NCBI GenBank assembly: GCA_964368965.1
Contig: CAYJDR010000002.1
Span: 91,182 to 155,181, forward strand
Source of the DNA: CAYJDR01 sp964368965
GTDB taxonomy: Bacteria > Chrysiogenota > Deferribacteres > Deferribacterales > Mucispirillaceae
Direction: 5' to 3'
DNA: 64,000 nt
In this document: positions 26,360 to 35,333 of the stretch, piece after piece
Numbering within the stretch: position 1 is the first letter of the stretch
How the letters are laid out: every line of letters begins with the position of its first letter
Made by a program: the position numbers and the translations under genes
Notes under the pieces: model-generated
The model's database searches: none
Told to the model about the DNA's origin: nothing
The model's input: the letters and a program-made list of their open reading frames with translations, nothing else

Positions 26360-27322
26360 ATGCAACCAGTATTTTTCTCGATAGGTGGACTAGATATCCG
26401 CTTTTACAGTTTATGTTATATAGTTGGACTACTTTTAACAGTTTATTTATCAAGGCGTAGGGCTATTTCACTAGGCTACGACGGTGATAAGTTTGAAAAT
26501 ATAATCTTCGCAACATTTGTTATAGGCTTATTGGGCGCTAGGCTCTACTATGTTGGACTAAAGTGGGACTATTTCTCGCAGCACCCAGCTGAAATACTAG
26601 CTATATGGCAAGGTGGCCTTGCTATACATGGTGGTGTTATTGGCGGTGCATTAGGACTTCTGTTCATGGCGAAACGCTACAATATAACTTTTTTAACAAT
26701 AACTGACATAGGCACACCATGGCTTATATTAGCCCAAGGTATCGGCAGGCTTGGCAACTTTGCAAACGGTGAAGCACACGGCGTACCAACGCTTACGCCT
26801 CCGTCATTAATCTTTACAATAAAGCCACAGTTCACAGAGTTTTGGAACAACTTGCTTTCACAATTTAGTTTAACTAACCACCCTGAGAGCATCTCTAAAC
26901 TTTACTCTATCGCCTCAGCTGAGAATGCGACAACTATACTAAACGGCAAAGAGTATTTAATAAAAGAATATGTACCATGGGGCATAAGCTTCCCAGCAAC
27001 ATATATGCCACCAGCGTATATGGACTTTGGCGTATTGCCTGTCCACCCTACGTTTTTTTATGAGTTGGTATTGAACGTGATTGCTGCACTTATCATGTAT
27101 TATTTCTTTTGGCGTAAGGATAAGTGGATCGGCTTAGGCATGATATCAGGCATTTACCTAATTTCATACGGCTTAATTCGTGGATTTGTTACGTTTTTCA
27201 GAGCAGATGATTTAATGGTTGGCTTTCTACGAGCACCACATATAGCAAGTGTTGCGTTTATTTTAGTTGGAACTATCTTAGTTATTTACGGTCTAAAAAA
27301 AAGTAATACACCACAATCATAA
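26360..27322 (+). CDS. lgt: Prolipoprotein diacylglyceryl transferase Lgt
   Basis: 320-residue inner-membrane enzyme that attaches diacylglycerol to the lipobox Cys of prelipoproteins. Seven membrane helices; conserved HGGVIGGALG and GRLGNFANGEAHG (Lgt signature with the essential Arg and Asn) are present, and the C-terminal RGFVTFFRADD. ATG at 26360 was chosen over 26318 because ACGGAG lies 6 nt upstream and the likely promoter at 26301-26328 excludes the earlier start. It matures lipoproteins such as those at 4761, 38764 and 59530. A region of about 75 residues between helices is longer than in E. coli. Confidence 0.95.
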   Translation: MQPVFFSIGGLDIRFYSLCYIVGLLLTVYLSRRRAISLGYDGDKFENIIFATFVIGLLGARLYYVGLKWDYFSQHPAEILAIWQGGLAIHGGVIGGALGLLFMAKRYNITFLTITDIGTPWLILAQGIGRLGNFANGEAHGVPTLTPPSLIFTIKPQFTEFWNNLLSQFSLTNHPESISKLYSIASAENATTILNGKEYLIKEYVPWGISFPATYMPPAYMDFGVLPVHPTFFYELVLNVIAALIMYYFFWRKDKWIGLGMISGIYLISYGLIRGFVTFFRADDLMVGFLRAPHIASVAFILVGTILVIYGLKKSNTPQS

Positions 27323-27368
27323 TTTGCAATAATATATAATGTATTATAGCATATATTAGGAGAACATC

Positions 27369-27926
27369 ATGAGTAAAAAAGTTTTAGTTTTATTAGCAGA
27401 GGGGTTCGAACCACTAGAAGCAATAGGCTCTATGGACGTTATGCTGCGCGCAGAGCTAGATGTTACGATAGCTGCTGTCGGCGGCAATAAGAAAGTTACA
27501 AGTTCTTTAAGCAAAATTTCACTCGACACCGATATACTTGTAGAAGAAGTGAACGCGGCTGATTATGATGCTGTTGTTATGCCTGGCGGTATCCCTGGCT
27601 CAACAAACTTGCAAACATCACCTGAAGTTATAAAAATTGTGCAAGATATGAACGCACAAGGCAAATATGTTTGTGCAATGTGTGCGGCACCTATCGTGCT
27701 TGCAACTGCGGGCGTGCTTGAGGGCAAAAACTTCACATGCTACCCAGCTTTCCTAAACCAGATCAACGCAGGTAAACATATTGATGGTGAACTAGCTGTC
27801 ACAGATGGCAACGTCATCACAGCTATTGGGCCTGCTGCCGCAGCTCAATTTGGGTTTGCGATTGTTACAGCGCTACTTGGCGCAGATACTGCCGATGCTA
27901 TCGCAAAAGGCATGCTTTATAAATAA
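27369..27926 (+). CDS. DJ-1/PfpI family protein
   Basis: 185-residue cytoplasmic protein of the DJ-1 subgroup. VLLAEGFEPLEAIG carries the conserved Glu, and YVCAMCAAPIVLA the nucleophile-elbow Cys105. VVMPGGIPGSTNL is the oxyanion strand. Relatives act on methylglyoxal (glyoxalase III), repair glycated groups or serve as thiol sensors. Good Shine-Dalgarno AGGAG. The patatin-like gene begins 2 bp after the stop, suggesting cotranscription. An AT-rich hairpin (TAATATAT/ATATATTA) lies between lgt and this gene. Confidence 0.92.
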   Translation: MSKKVLVLLAEGFEPLEAIGSMDVMLRAELDVTIAAVGGNKKVTSSLSKISLDTDILVEEVNAADYDAVVMPGGIPGSTNLQTSPEVIKIVQDMNAQGKYVCAMCAAPIVLATAGVLEGKNFTCYPAFLNQINAGKHIDGELAVTDGNVITAIGPAAAAQFGFAIVTALLGADTADAIAKGMLYK

Positions 27927-27928
27927 CA

Positions 27929-28735
27929 ATGTTAAATAATAAGAAAGTATCACTAGCACTTGGGAGTGGCTCTGCAAAAGGAGCTGCTCACATTGGTGTT
28001 ATCGAAACACTTCATAAAAATGACTACGAAATCACCGCTATCGCTGGCACTAGTATCGGTGCGGTCGTCGCTACATTCTACGCACTTGGCAAGCTAGAAG
28101 AGCTTAAGGAATGGTTCACAAGCTTCGACAAAGTTAAAACATTCAAGATTCTGGACATCTCGTTCGGTGGCGGGCTAATGTCTGGCAATAAGTTCATGAA
28201 AGGTATTGAAGAAATTATTGGCCATGCTCGCTTCGAGGATACAGACATACCTCTATATATCGTCGCAACAAACTTAACTCTCGGCACGCGTGAAATTTTC
28301 TCGAAGGGCGAGATACTGCCAGCTATCCGTGCAAGTATATCTGTGCCAGGCATGTTTAAGCCGTTTAAGCATAAAGGTCACTACTATGTTGATGGCGCTG
28401 TAACTGCACCTGTACCTGTGGAAGCACTTGCTACAAACAAACATAAAAACATTGTAGCAGTCAACTTGCAATATGATGATGGATTTGATGAAAAAATAGA
28501 CATGGGCATGCTCTCTGTAGCAAGTCGCTCTATAGAGATACTTTCAAAACACTTATCAACAAGGCAAATGCTTGAAGCAAAAATTGTCATTGTTCCAACT
28601 TTAGTTGATGTAAAGATGTTTGACATGCACCGCTCGGAAGAACTTATCCTTGAAGGCGCAAGAGCAACACAAATCGCTATCGACAATGGTGGCTTAGACC
28701 CAGAGTGGAAGCAGTTCCTAAGAAAACAACTGCCA
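27929..28735 (+). CDS. Patatin-like phospholipase (3' end lost in assembly gap)
   Basis: At least 269 residues before the N-run. The glycine-rich oxyanion loop LGSGSAKGAAHIGV, the nucleophile motif GTSIG (Ser42) and the catalytic Asp in YYVDGAVTAPVP mark a bacterial patatin/RssA-type serine hydrolase. It follows the DJ-1 gene by 2 bp. The 3' end cannot be seen because of the 100-N gap; only a short tail is likely missing, since RssA-like proteins are about 250-310 residues. Confidence 0.88.
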
Positions 28736-28835
28736 NNNNNNNNNNNNNNNNNNNNNNNNNNNNNNNNNNNNNNNNNNNNNNNNNNNNNNNNNNNNNNNNN
28801 NNNNNNNNNNNNNNNNNNNNNNNNNNNNNNNNNNN
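28736..28835. other. Assembly gap (100 N)
   Basis: A run of exactly 100 N, the conventional placeholder for a gap of unknown size. It truncates the patatin gene on the left and the DUF493 gene on the right. Confidence 0.99.
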
Positions 28836-29064
28836 CCTTTATACTCGCATATGTCGCTTCCAGCTCTTCATAATCCATAACGACTGTTGTAACGGAATAG
28901 CTGATATATTTGCCACCTGAGCTTTCTTTCTTGTCGTAATTCACTGCTTTTTCTTCTTCATTGAACAAGCTTTTTAAATCTTTTTCAAACTGTTCAGAGC
29001 TTTCGCCAACTACTTTAAATGTATATACTGCTGGGAACTCTTGTAATTCTTTCATTGTAGACAT
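28836..29064 (-). CDS. DUF493/YbeD family protein (3' end in gap)
   Basis: 76 visible residues. KELQEFPAVYTFKVVGE and SSGGKYISYSVTT match the YbeD/DUF493 ferredoxin-like domain (ELLEFPTPFTYKVMG in E. coli YbeD). Members are about 85-90 residues, so 10-15 are lost in the gap. The role is unknown (a small regulatory-domain fold). Start ATG at 29064 with AGGTGAT upstream overlaps the stop of the radical SAM gene by 13 bp. Confidence 0.87.
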
Positions 29065-30212
29065 GCTTTATCACCTTTTTCTATACGCCCGAAAACTCTG
29101 CCTATGCCTTCAAGCGATTTTACTAACTTAATTAACCTTTGTGGAACTTCTGTTGGTTGTTCATTTGCCCATTTGCTACCAGGCAATGTATCAAACGGGT
29201 GCGAATGGATGGTAACTTTACCTTTCCAACGCTCTATGAAATTATATGTGTCATTATAACTTTCTTCATCTTCATAAGGCAATCCGAAGATTAAATCAAC
29301 TACTATTTCAAAGTTTTTATCAAGCAATAGCTCTATCGCTCGCTCTGTTTCCTCAATGCCTGATCTTCTGTGCATAACTTTTTGCATACGTGGCGATGCA
29401 CTCTGCAAACCTAACACCATTAACTTGTTATCGCAATATTCAACAAGCATATCAACAAGCTCTTTTGATACTCCGCTTGGGTCTAGCTCTGATGGGAACG
29501 TGCCATAAAATAGCTTGCCGTTATTGCCTATTAAGCTACGCACACTCGATAAAAGTTGCTCAATCGCCACTAAGTTTACACCACCGTCATACATATAGCT
29601 TGAAGCATCTGGCGCTATAAACCTTGCATCTGCAAAACCTTTACGACTTAATGCAAACTGAATTTCTGATAAAATCAACTCAATACTGCGAAAACGCAAC
29701 TTACCCTTAAATAGCTGTGGTGTTTGGCAATATGTGCAACCTGATGGGCAACCACGCATAATCTCGATAGGCCCAAGCATGATATTTTTACGGGGAAACA
29801 CTATGAAGTCATCTAAGTTTTCAACACGTGTCCCTTTTATCAGCCCTGTAGCTTTTCCATCGTCAGCTTGCTCTACGATATCTTTTATCGTTATTTCGCC
29901 TTCGCCTGTAACGATAGCATCAAAACAATCTTGCATATCTTCTGGCAACGCTGTCACATGCACGCCACCAGCAACTAAATTTAAATCTTTAAAACTTTCA
30001 CGCAACAATTTTGCATACGCTCTATAAAACTCTGAACGCCCTGTTGCAAACGATATCAAAACAAGGTCGCCATTTTCAATAAAGTCTATCGCCCTTTTGT
30101 TTGGGTCGTATACAAAATATTCCCTTTCAGGAAACCACTTTTCAAATGCTGAAACAAGCGCCCTTATGGAATGCTTGTTCAATTTATCTTTTAAAAATAC
30201 TACACGGCGCAT
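29052..30212 (-). CDS. B12-binding-domain radical SAM protein (TIGR04013-like)
   Basis: 386 residues. An N-terminal Rossmann region of B12-binding type (GDLVLISFATGRSEFYRAYA, LNLVAGGVHVTALP) precedes a radical SAM core with CPSGCTYC and a SPASM-less C-terminal part. The HLTIHSHPFDT-like segment (VTIHSHPFDTLPGSKWA) matches the family seen in archaea and some anaerobes. Reaction unknown. Start overlaps the nfeD stop (TAATG), and its own stop overlaps the DUF493 start, so the three genes form a tight operon. Confidence 0.83.
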   Translation of the reverse strand: MRRVVFLKDKLNKHSIRALVSAFEKWFPEREYFVYDPNKRAIDFIENGDLVLISFATGRSEFYRAYAKLLRESFKDLNLVAGGVHVTALPEDMQDCFDAIVTGEGEITIKDIVEQADDGKATGLIKGTRVENLDDFIVFPRKNIMLGPIEIMRGCPSGCTYCQTPQLFKGKLRFRSIELILSEIQFALSRKGFADARFIAPDASSYMYDGGVNLVAIEQLLSSVRSLIGNNGKLFYGTFPSELDPSGVSKELVDMLVEYCDNKLMVLGLQSASPRMQKVMHRRSGIEETERAIELLLDKNFEIVVDLIFGLPYEDEESYNDTYNFIERWKGKVTIHSHPFDTLPGSKWANEQPTEVPQRLIKLVKSLEGIGRVFGRIEKGDKACLQ

Positions 30213-31462
30213 TAAATCTTTTTTACCCTCAACATCATGCCTTCGCTCGACACGACCTCTACTTTATCATCTATCATTATGCTTGCATCTTGCTGCATTT
30301 CTGCGTCCCAAATTTCGCCGTGCAATGTAACTTTACCTGTGTTACCTTGCCACTCGATAACTTTCGCATGCTCACCAACCATGCTGTCCATGCCGTTAAA
30401 GTTTTTACGGCGTAAATCACCTATAATGAGCCTACCTATCACAAGTGACACGGCAAGCACTGTACCTAATATCGCAAACACAAAGAAATGCGAAACGGCT
30501 ATACCTGTTGCATCTACTGTATCAAACATCATGCGTATGCCAAAGAACATCGCAACCATGCCTGATAAAAATAAAACGCCGAAGCTTGTCACAAACATCT
30601 CTGCAATCAACAACGCAACACCTAGCAATATAATCGCAAATGATATCATATTCACTGGGATAAAGTTTGAACCTATCACAAACAATATAAATGCAATCGC
30701 ACCAATGCCACCGAACACGAACGTACCAGGAAGCTTCACCTCAAGCCCAACCATAAGCATAGCTATGAAAAATAGTGCTGCTAAAATATTTGGGTCAGAC
30801 AATACCGACAAAACTTGCTCTGTAAAAGATATCTCAAACGGTACAAGCGTAACACTCTCAACACCTAAGTATGCAACAACTGCCGATTGCAAAGTTTCAC
30901 CGCTTGGTAGCACTTTATCAATCACTTTTGCATTAAGCGCTTCTGTGGCTGTTAAGCTTTTAGAGTCTGCAACCATTGATTCCGCAACTTCAATATTTCT
31001 GCCACGCTTTTCTGCAATCGTCTTTACAAATGCAATAGTATCGTTTAGCACTTTGTTGCCAAGCTCGCCTTCAACATCGCTACCATCGCCAGCGATTGGG
31101 TGTGCAGCGCCTATATTAGTGCTTTCTGCCATAACTGCATAATTCGCAGCAAGTGTTATAAACACACCAGCAGATCCCGCCCTTGCGCCTGAGTCACCAA
31201 CATAGACAATCACAGGAACTTTGCTATTCAACATTAACGACACAATCTCGCGTGTGGCATCAAGCACTCCACCAGGTGTATCAAGCTTTATAACAACGGC
31301 AACATTGCCAGATTGTTCAGCCTCAGCAATAGCACGTTCGATAATATTTTTCGTAGCATTAGTGATAACGCCATCAACATCAACAAGTGTTGCAGTATTT
31401 GCTTGAGCAAGTGCAACTTGTGCAACAATCATCATAATTAAAGCATAAAATATACGCTTCAT
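30212..31462 (-). CDS. NfeD-family membrane serine protease (ClpP-like)
   Basis: 416 residues. A signal peptide (MKRIFYALIMMIVAQVALAQA) precedes a ClpP/SppA-like domain with LDTPGGVLDATREIV and the catalytic-Ser motif ARAGSAGVFI. Four to five membrane helices follow (about 235-345), then the C-terminal NfeD OB-fold domain (MVGEHAKVIEWQGNTGKVTL). This is the long NfeD form (1510-N type), thought to cleave stomatin-like membrane proteins. No stomatin gene is adjacent, which is unusual for the family. GAGG lies 7 nt before the ATG. Confidence 0.9.
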   Translation of the reverse strand: MKRIFYALIMMIVAQVALAQANTATLVDVDGVITNATKNIIERAIAEAEQSGNVAVVIKLDTPGGVLDATREIVSLMLNSKVPVIVYVGDSGARAGSAGVFITLAANYAVMAESTNIGAAHPIAGDGSDVEGELGNKVLNDTIAFVKTIAEKRGRNIEVAESMVADSKSLTATEALNAKVIDKVLPSGETLQSAVVAYLGVESVTLVPFEISFTEQVLSVLSDPNILAALFFIAMLMVGLEVKLPGTFVFGGIGAIAFILFVIGSNFIPVNMISFAIILLGVALLIAEMFVTSFGVLFLSGMVAMFFGIRMMFDTVDATGIAVSHFFVFAILGTVLAVSLVIGRLIIGDLRRKNFNGMDSMVGEHAKVIEWQGNTGKVTLHGEIWDAEMQQDASIMIDDKVEVVSSEGMMLRVKKI

Positions 31463-31477
31463 AGGAAAACCTCGCTA

Positions 31478-32200
31478 TTAAAGTTTCTCATACCTATAAA
31501 AATATGCTCCAGACTTCGTAGCAAACTTTCTATAATATTTTGTGGGGAAATATCCCTCAATGTTCCGCTCAAATGCGCCATCGAATACTGACACAATGCC
31601 ATCAACACATGCGATATTTTCAGTAATCTCACTAGCATAGTCGTCGTGGTCTGTAGCGATGTGAAGCAAACCACCCTTGCGCAACTTTTGCACCATAAGT
31701 GATATAAACGACGGCTTCAATAACCTACGCTTTTTATGTGCAGCCTTTGGCCATGGGTCAGGAAAGTTGACATACACGCTATTAAGTGTACCATCTGGTA
31801 TCAGCCTCAATATAAGCGCTGCGTCGAACTGGATAACACGTATGTTGCCATTCGCAACCCGTTTTGCTTTACTTTCTGCTTTTCTGAAAATCTTTTTGAA
31901 AACTTCTACGCCTAGCCAGTTTTCATCAGGCACAGTTTCTGCATAGTTTGCGATAAATTCGCCATTGCCTATGCCAATCTCAAGGTTAAGTGGGTTATCG
32001 TTGCCAAATACTTCCGAAAAATCTAGTGGCCTAACTTTTATCCCGATATGAAGTTGGTCCCATATGCTTTGTGCATATAGTGCATTGTTTTCAAAGTTTA
32101 GTTCAAGCTTCACACCATCTGGTGAAATATTGCTCGCAAACCTATCTCCACCCATCCACCAAGATGGGAATACTGGCAATTCGTTCATAATTTTACTCAT
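31478..32200 (-). CDS. trmB: tRNA (guanine-N7)-methyltransferase TrmB
   Basis: 240-residue SAM-dependent methyltransferase that makes m7G46 in tRNA. NPLNLEIGIGNGEFI is the SAM-binding motif I, and VYVNFPDPWPKAAHKKRRL is the TrmB-specific active-site segment. The N-terminal 40 residues are an extra extension compared with E. coli TrmB. ATG at 32200 is preferred to TTG at 32203; AAGGTAG lies upstream. The adjacent nfeD start is 15 bp downstream. Confidence 0.95.
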   Translation of the reverse strand: MSKIMNELPVFPSWWMGGDRFASNISPDGVKLELNFENNALYAQSIWDQLHIGIKVRPLDFSEVFGNDNPLNLEIGIGNGEFIANYAETVPDENWLGVEVFKKIFRKAESKAKRVANGNIRVIQFDAALILRLIPDGTLNSVYVNFPDPWPKAAHKKRRLLKPSFISLMVQKLRKGGLLHIATDHDDYASEITENIACVDGIVSVFDGAFERNIEGYFPTKYYRKFATKSGAYFYRYEKL

Positions 32201-32224
32201 CAAAAATACTACCTTTTCGTCTTT

Positions 32225-32416
32225 TTAAGAAATTTTTTGTAAATCTGCTATTAAATCTTCAATATCGACACCATGCATTATGCATCCACGCTCAATGGTT
32301 TCGTTATGCACACCCATACAGCTGAAACATGCCATATTGTAGGCGTTGAAGACTTCGACAGAGCCTTTTACTTCCCTTAAAACATCTGCAATAATTGTGT
32401 CTTTTGAAATTTTCAT
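32225..32416 (-). CDS. DUF1858 domain protein
   Basis: 63-residue protein that is entirely a DUF1858 domain. The SKDTIIADVLREVKGSVEVF start and NMACFSCMGVHNETIERGC Cys-containing core are typical. The three Cys residues suggest redox or metal involvement; family members occur in anaerobes with hybrid-cluster or nitrite-related genes. AAGGGTGA precedes the ATG. Divergent from rpmB. Confidence 0.88.
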   Translation of the reverse strand: MKISKDTIIADVLREVKGSVEVFNAYNMACFSCMGVHNETIERGCIMHGVDIEDLIADLQKIS

Positions 32417-32437
32417 GCGTCACCCTTAAAAAAGTTC

Positions 32438-32467
32438 TTGATATTTTCTATAAAAATAGGTTATCAT
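32438..32467 (+). promoter_or_regulatory. Probable rpmB promoter
   Basis: TTGATA (32438-32443), 18-bp spacer, TATCAT (32462-32467), about 25 bp before the rpmB ribosome binding site. Confidence 0.45.
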
Positions 32468-32498
32468 GCTTAGCTTTGAAATGCAAGGAGGAATAGAT

Positions 32499-32690
32499 AT
32501 GTCCAAGCGTTGCGAAATTTGTGGCAAAGGCCCAGTAAGTGGTAATCAAATAAGTCATGCCCACAACGTTACAAAAAGAGTGTTTTACCCAAACATACAA
32601 CAAGTGCGCGTTTTAAATGAAGCCGGTACGGTGGAAAGAAAAAAAGTATGCACTAAATGTTTAAAAGCCGGTAAAGTTAAGAAAGCGTAA
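32499..32690 (+). CDS. rpmB: 50S ribosomal protein L28
   Basis: 63-residue large-subunit ribosomal protein. MSKRCEICGKGPVSGNQISHA is followed by the conserved RVFYPNIQQVR and a C-terminal CTKCLKAGK; the four Cys form the zinc-ribbon (C+) variant. ATG at 32499 has a strong AAGGAGG 8 nt upstream; an earlier ATG at 32466 would put the ribosome binding site inside the coding region. Confidence 0.96.
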   Translation: MSKRCEICGKGPVSGNQISHAHNVTKRVFYPNIQQVRVLNEAGTVERKKVCTKCLKAGKVKKA

Positions 32691-32721
32691 GTTTAGCTAA
32701 ACTTATCCACTCATTATTTTG

Positions 32722-32776
32722 ATGCGGAATCTGATGTTCGTTTATTTTTTAACAGTCTTTTTCCGCATATTTTTTT
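32722..32776 (+). terminator. Probable terminator after rpmB
   Basis: ATGCGGAA (32722-32729) pairs with TTCCGCAT (32761-32768) across a long 31-nt loop, followed by a run of T. A second perfect palindrome AAGTTTAGCTAAACTT (32689-32704) overlaps the rpmB stop but has no T-run. Confidence 0.5.
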
Positions 32777-32873
32777 CTTTATAAATCTTTAAATAGTCAA
32801 AATTTTTAATTGTTATATTTTCGTACTTATTGTAGTATATAACCAAATTGCAAATTATGCTGGAGTTGTTACT

Positions 32874-34826
32874 ATGGATATTACAAAATTTGAACTCGCC
32901 ATCAAAAACTTTTTCGTCAAAGCTGGCGTTGACGTTTTAAAGATATTCGATGACTACACAGGCAACGACAGTGCGCCTGACTACCTACTGCTTGATGCAA
33001 AACGCAAAACTTGCTACCTTGCAGAAACAGACATCCCAAACGACACAGATCTCGAAATAAATGCAGCATTATCCGACTTCAACCTCGATGGACTTAACGA
33101 AGACGTTGCTAGAGCAATACTGAAAGCTGGGCGCGCATTCGGCGACACTAACGCTATCATTGACGTCCCTACGCTTGAAATCACATCTTTTGAACGTAAA
33201 ACTGCACTCATAATCTCTGAAGAAAATGCAAGCGCACTCGACGCATACCTCGCGAGCAACTCTATTGCAACTCAACGTGTGCCACTTAAGGGCATGTTTG
33301 TAGTTCACTTAATTGATGCCCCAAACTCTCAAAAGATTGCAGACTTATACACTGGCGTTGCGATACCTACTGATATAGAGCAAGCGCAATTAATTGAAGA
33401 CACTATTGAAGATACCGTTGAAATTGACGAACCTGCTGACATCATTAATGACACTGACCCATTTGCAGATGACGTTGACGACCTTGTCAATGGCGAGCCT
33501 ATCAACAACTTTGATGAAACTGACGACTTCGCAGATAACATAGTTGGCATAACTGACGAAGGACCAGACCTCATTGACGAGCCAACTCTTGATGTTAGCG
33601 ACACTGTTGATATAGACATCACAGATGAGCCTAGTGAGCCTACTATAGAAGACGCTCCGATTGATGAAATAGAAGAAATAGACGATGTTGAAGACTTTGC
33701 TGAAATCTCTGACATTGACGAAGCCATAAACGAAGAACCGACTCTTGAAGCAGTTGAGGAAACCATTGAAGATATCATAGAAGATACTGAGGAAAACCTT
33801 AAAGATGAAGCACTAACAGCAGAAGAGCTGAAGCAACTGCAAGACTTAGATGTTGATGCGCTTATCCCTGAGGTTAGCGAAATTGATGAAGTATTAGAAG
33901 AAGATGACAACCTATACTCAGGCATATTAGACGAAGATGAAAAACTACATAAAGTAGCCTCTGCGCCGAAACATTCTGCAGAACACTTTATGGAAAAAGC
34001 TGATATTAATGAAGAGCCTGAACCTAAATGGGTTGAGGAAACAGAGCAACACAAGCCTGACAACGTAGCACCAGCGCAGGCACAAAATATAACTGAAACA
34101 AAAGACGCTAAACCAAAAAAGAAAAAAGAACCAAAAGAAAAAAAACCTAGTGAAAAGCGTGAGCTTAGCTACTACATTTATAGCGTGATAGCGCTGTTTG
34201 TTGCTACACCTCAATATGTGCTAGGGCTTGCTACAAAGCGCGTTTTACCTGCATTCATCATCTACTGGCTATCAGCTGTAGCTGTTATATTTGGCGTATA
34301 TAAGGTGCTTGCAATGCCACTTGGAGCATTAGTTGCGAATAAGATGGCAACTGTATCTGAACATAGTGCAAACATGGTTGCGGCTATCACAAGCTACGCA
34401 AATAGTGCAACAGCTGACATATCGAATAATGCTTTATTGATGAAGCTTTCTTCATCTGCTATGGATTTTGCAGGTTATGCAGCGTTGTATAACAACTATG
34501 GTGTTGATTATTTACTACAATACTTGCCAGCTGTCGGTGCATTAGTTGCAGTTATGCCTGTTGCTAGGCGCTTTGGGCTTACGCTCATGGTTAGCTCGGC
34601 TATCAGCTATATTGCTATGCCATTTATTTTATCATTTTGTGGGCGCATGGCATTTTCTGCAGTATCTAGCATTACTGAACTTACAAGCACTGATGCTGTC
34701 ATGCTAATAGTCTCGAAAATTTCACTATATGCAACAGTTTTACCACTTGTTGCCCTAGTTGCTATATTTATAATTTCTTCATGGCTATTGCCTAGAAGCT
34801 TTAACAAAGATGGAGTGTTACCTTGA
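32874..34826 (+). CDS. Hypothetical acidic protein with C-terminal membrane domain
   Basis: Not recognised; 650 residues in three parts. Residues 1-175 look like a folded alpha/beta domain with two similar halves. About 176-395 is a long, strongly acidic disordered region (Asp/Glu/Thr/Pro, blocks such as DIDITDEPSEPTIEDAPIDE). A Lys-rich patch (KPKKKKEPKEKKPSEK, about 412-428) precedes five or six membrane helices to the C-terminus. The topology suggests a cytoplasmic sensor-like N-terminus tethered to the inner membrane. The TGA stop overlaps the TTG start of the hemerythrin-like gene, so the proteins are probably made together. Confidence 0.8.
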   Translation: MDITKFELAIKNFFVKAGVDVLKIFDDYTGNDSAPDYLLLDAKRKTCYLAETDIPNDTDLEINAALSDFNLDGLNEDVARAILKAGRAFGDTNAIIDVPTLEITSFERKTALIISEENASALDAYLASNSIATQRVPLKGMFVVHLIDAPNSQKIADLYTGVAIPTDIEQAQLIEDTIEDTVEIDEPADIINDTDPFADDVDDLVNGEPINNFDETDDFADNIVGITDEGPDLIDEPTLDVSDTVDIDITDEPSEPTIEDAPIDEIEEIDDVEDFAEISDIDEAINEEPTLEAVEETIEDIIEDTEENLKDEALTAEELKQLQDLDVDALIPEVSEIDEVLEEDDNLYSGILDEDEKLHKVASAPKHSAEHFMEKADINEEPEPKWVEETEQHKPDNVAPAQAQNITETKDAKPKKKKEPKEKKPSEKRELSYYIYSVIALFVATPQYVLGLATKRVLPAFIIYWLSAVAVIFGVYKVLAMPLGALVANKMATVSEHSANMVAAITSYANSATADISNNALLMKLSSSAMDFAGYAALYNNYGVDYLLQYLPAVGALVAVMPVARRFGLTLMVSSAISYIAMPFILSFCGRMAFSAVSSITELTSTDAVMLIVSKISLYATVLPLVALVAIFIISSWLLPRSFNKDGVLP

Positions 34827-35299
34827 GTAGAAGAAAAATATTAGAATGGTCGGATATCCTTGTTTCTGGCGACTATTCAATTGACGCACAAACGAGAAAC
34901 TTTTTAAGATATACTAATGAGTTTATCGAAGGTATGGACTCGATTGAAGGTGTCGAGAAACTGGAAAAACTTTTATCGTTCCTAACAGACTATTCTAGAG
35001 AGCATTTCACTCTCCAGCAGTCTATCATGGACCGTACAAACTATCCATCGCAAGACTTGCACGAACAAGAACACACTATGTTTATAAGAAACGTAGGCAA
35101 GCTATTTCGCATGTTGATGAACTGTAAAAAGTATATCCAAGCTGAAGACCCTGACTATGACCCACGCGGGTTTGAAGGCGTCATCACTGATACATATGAC
35201 TTCTTGCTTATGTGGTATAGCGACCACTTATGCTCATCTGATAGAAAATTTGCCGACTATGTAAGATATGAACACATCGATAAATCAAAAATGTTTTAA
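34823..35299 (+). CDS. Hemerythrin-like protein with degenerate di-iron site
   Basis: 158 residues of the bacteriohemerythrin four-helix fold. Ligands H61, H80, H84, H135 and D140 are in place (EHFTLQQ, YPSQDLHEQEH, WYSDHLCSSD). Two usual ligands are missing: the first His (of the QHK motif) is Thr24 in DAQTRNF, and the bridging Glu four residues after H61 is Gln65. Oxygen binding by a normal di-iron centre is therefore unlikely. TTG start with GGAG 8 nt upstream, overlapping the upstream stop. Followed by a strong terminator. Confidence 0.85.
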   Translation: MSRRKILEWSDILVSGDYSIDAQTRNFLRYTNEFIEGMDSIEGVEKLEKLLSFLTDYSREHFTLQQSIMDRTNYPSQDLHEQEHTMFIRNVGKLFRMLMNCKKYIQAEDPDYDPRGFEGVITDTYDFLLMWYSDHLCSSDRKFADYVRYEHIDKSKMF

Positions 35300-35306
35300 C
35301 ATGCCT

Positions 35307-35333
35307 AGCCTTGTATCCGTACAAGGCTTTTTA
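35307..35333 (+). terminator. Intrinsic terminator after hemerythrin-like gene
   Basis: AGCCTTGTA (35307-35315) and TACAAGGCT (35320-35328) form a perfect 9-bp stem with a TCCG loop, followed by T-rich sequence. It ends the unknown-protein/hemerythrin operon. Confidence 0.9.

Noticed and set aside
28738..28873. Apparent continuation of the patatin gene across the N-run
   Set aside because: A reading frame through N is meaningless, and sequence after the gap belongs to the opposite-strand DUF493 gene.
30237..31142. 301-codon open frame opposite nfeD
   Set aside because: Antisense to a clear NfeD protease with conserved motifs; shadow frame.
33329..34063. Long Ser-rich open frame on the minus strand
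   Set aside because: It is the mirror of the acidic, Asp/Glu-codon-rich segment of the plus-strand gene (GAT/GAA read in reverse give Ser/Phe-type codons). It has no ribosome binding site.
34823..35299. Functional oxygen-binding hemerythrin
   Set aside because: Two of seven conserved ligands are replaced; only the fold is supported.
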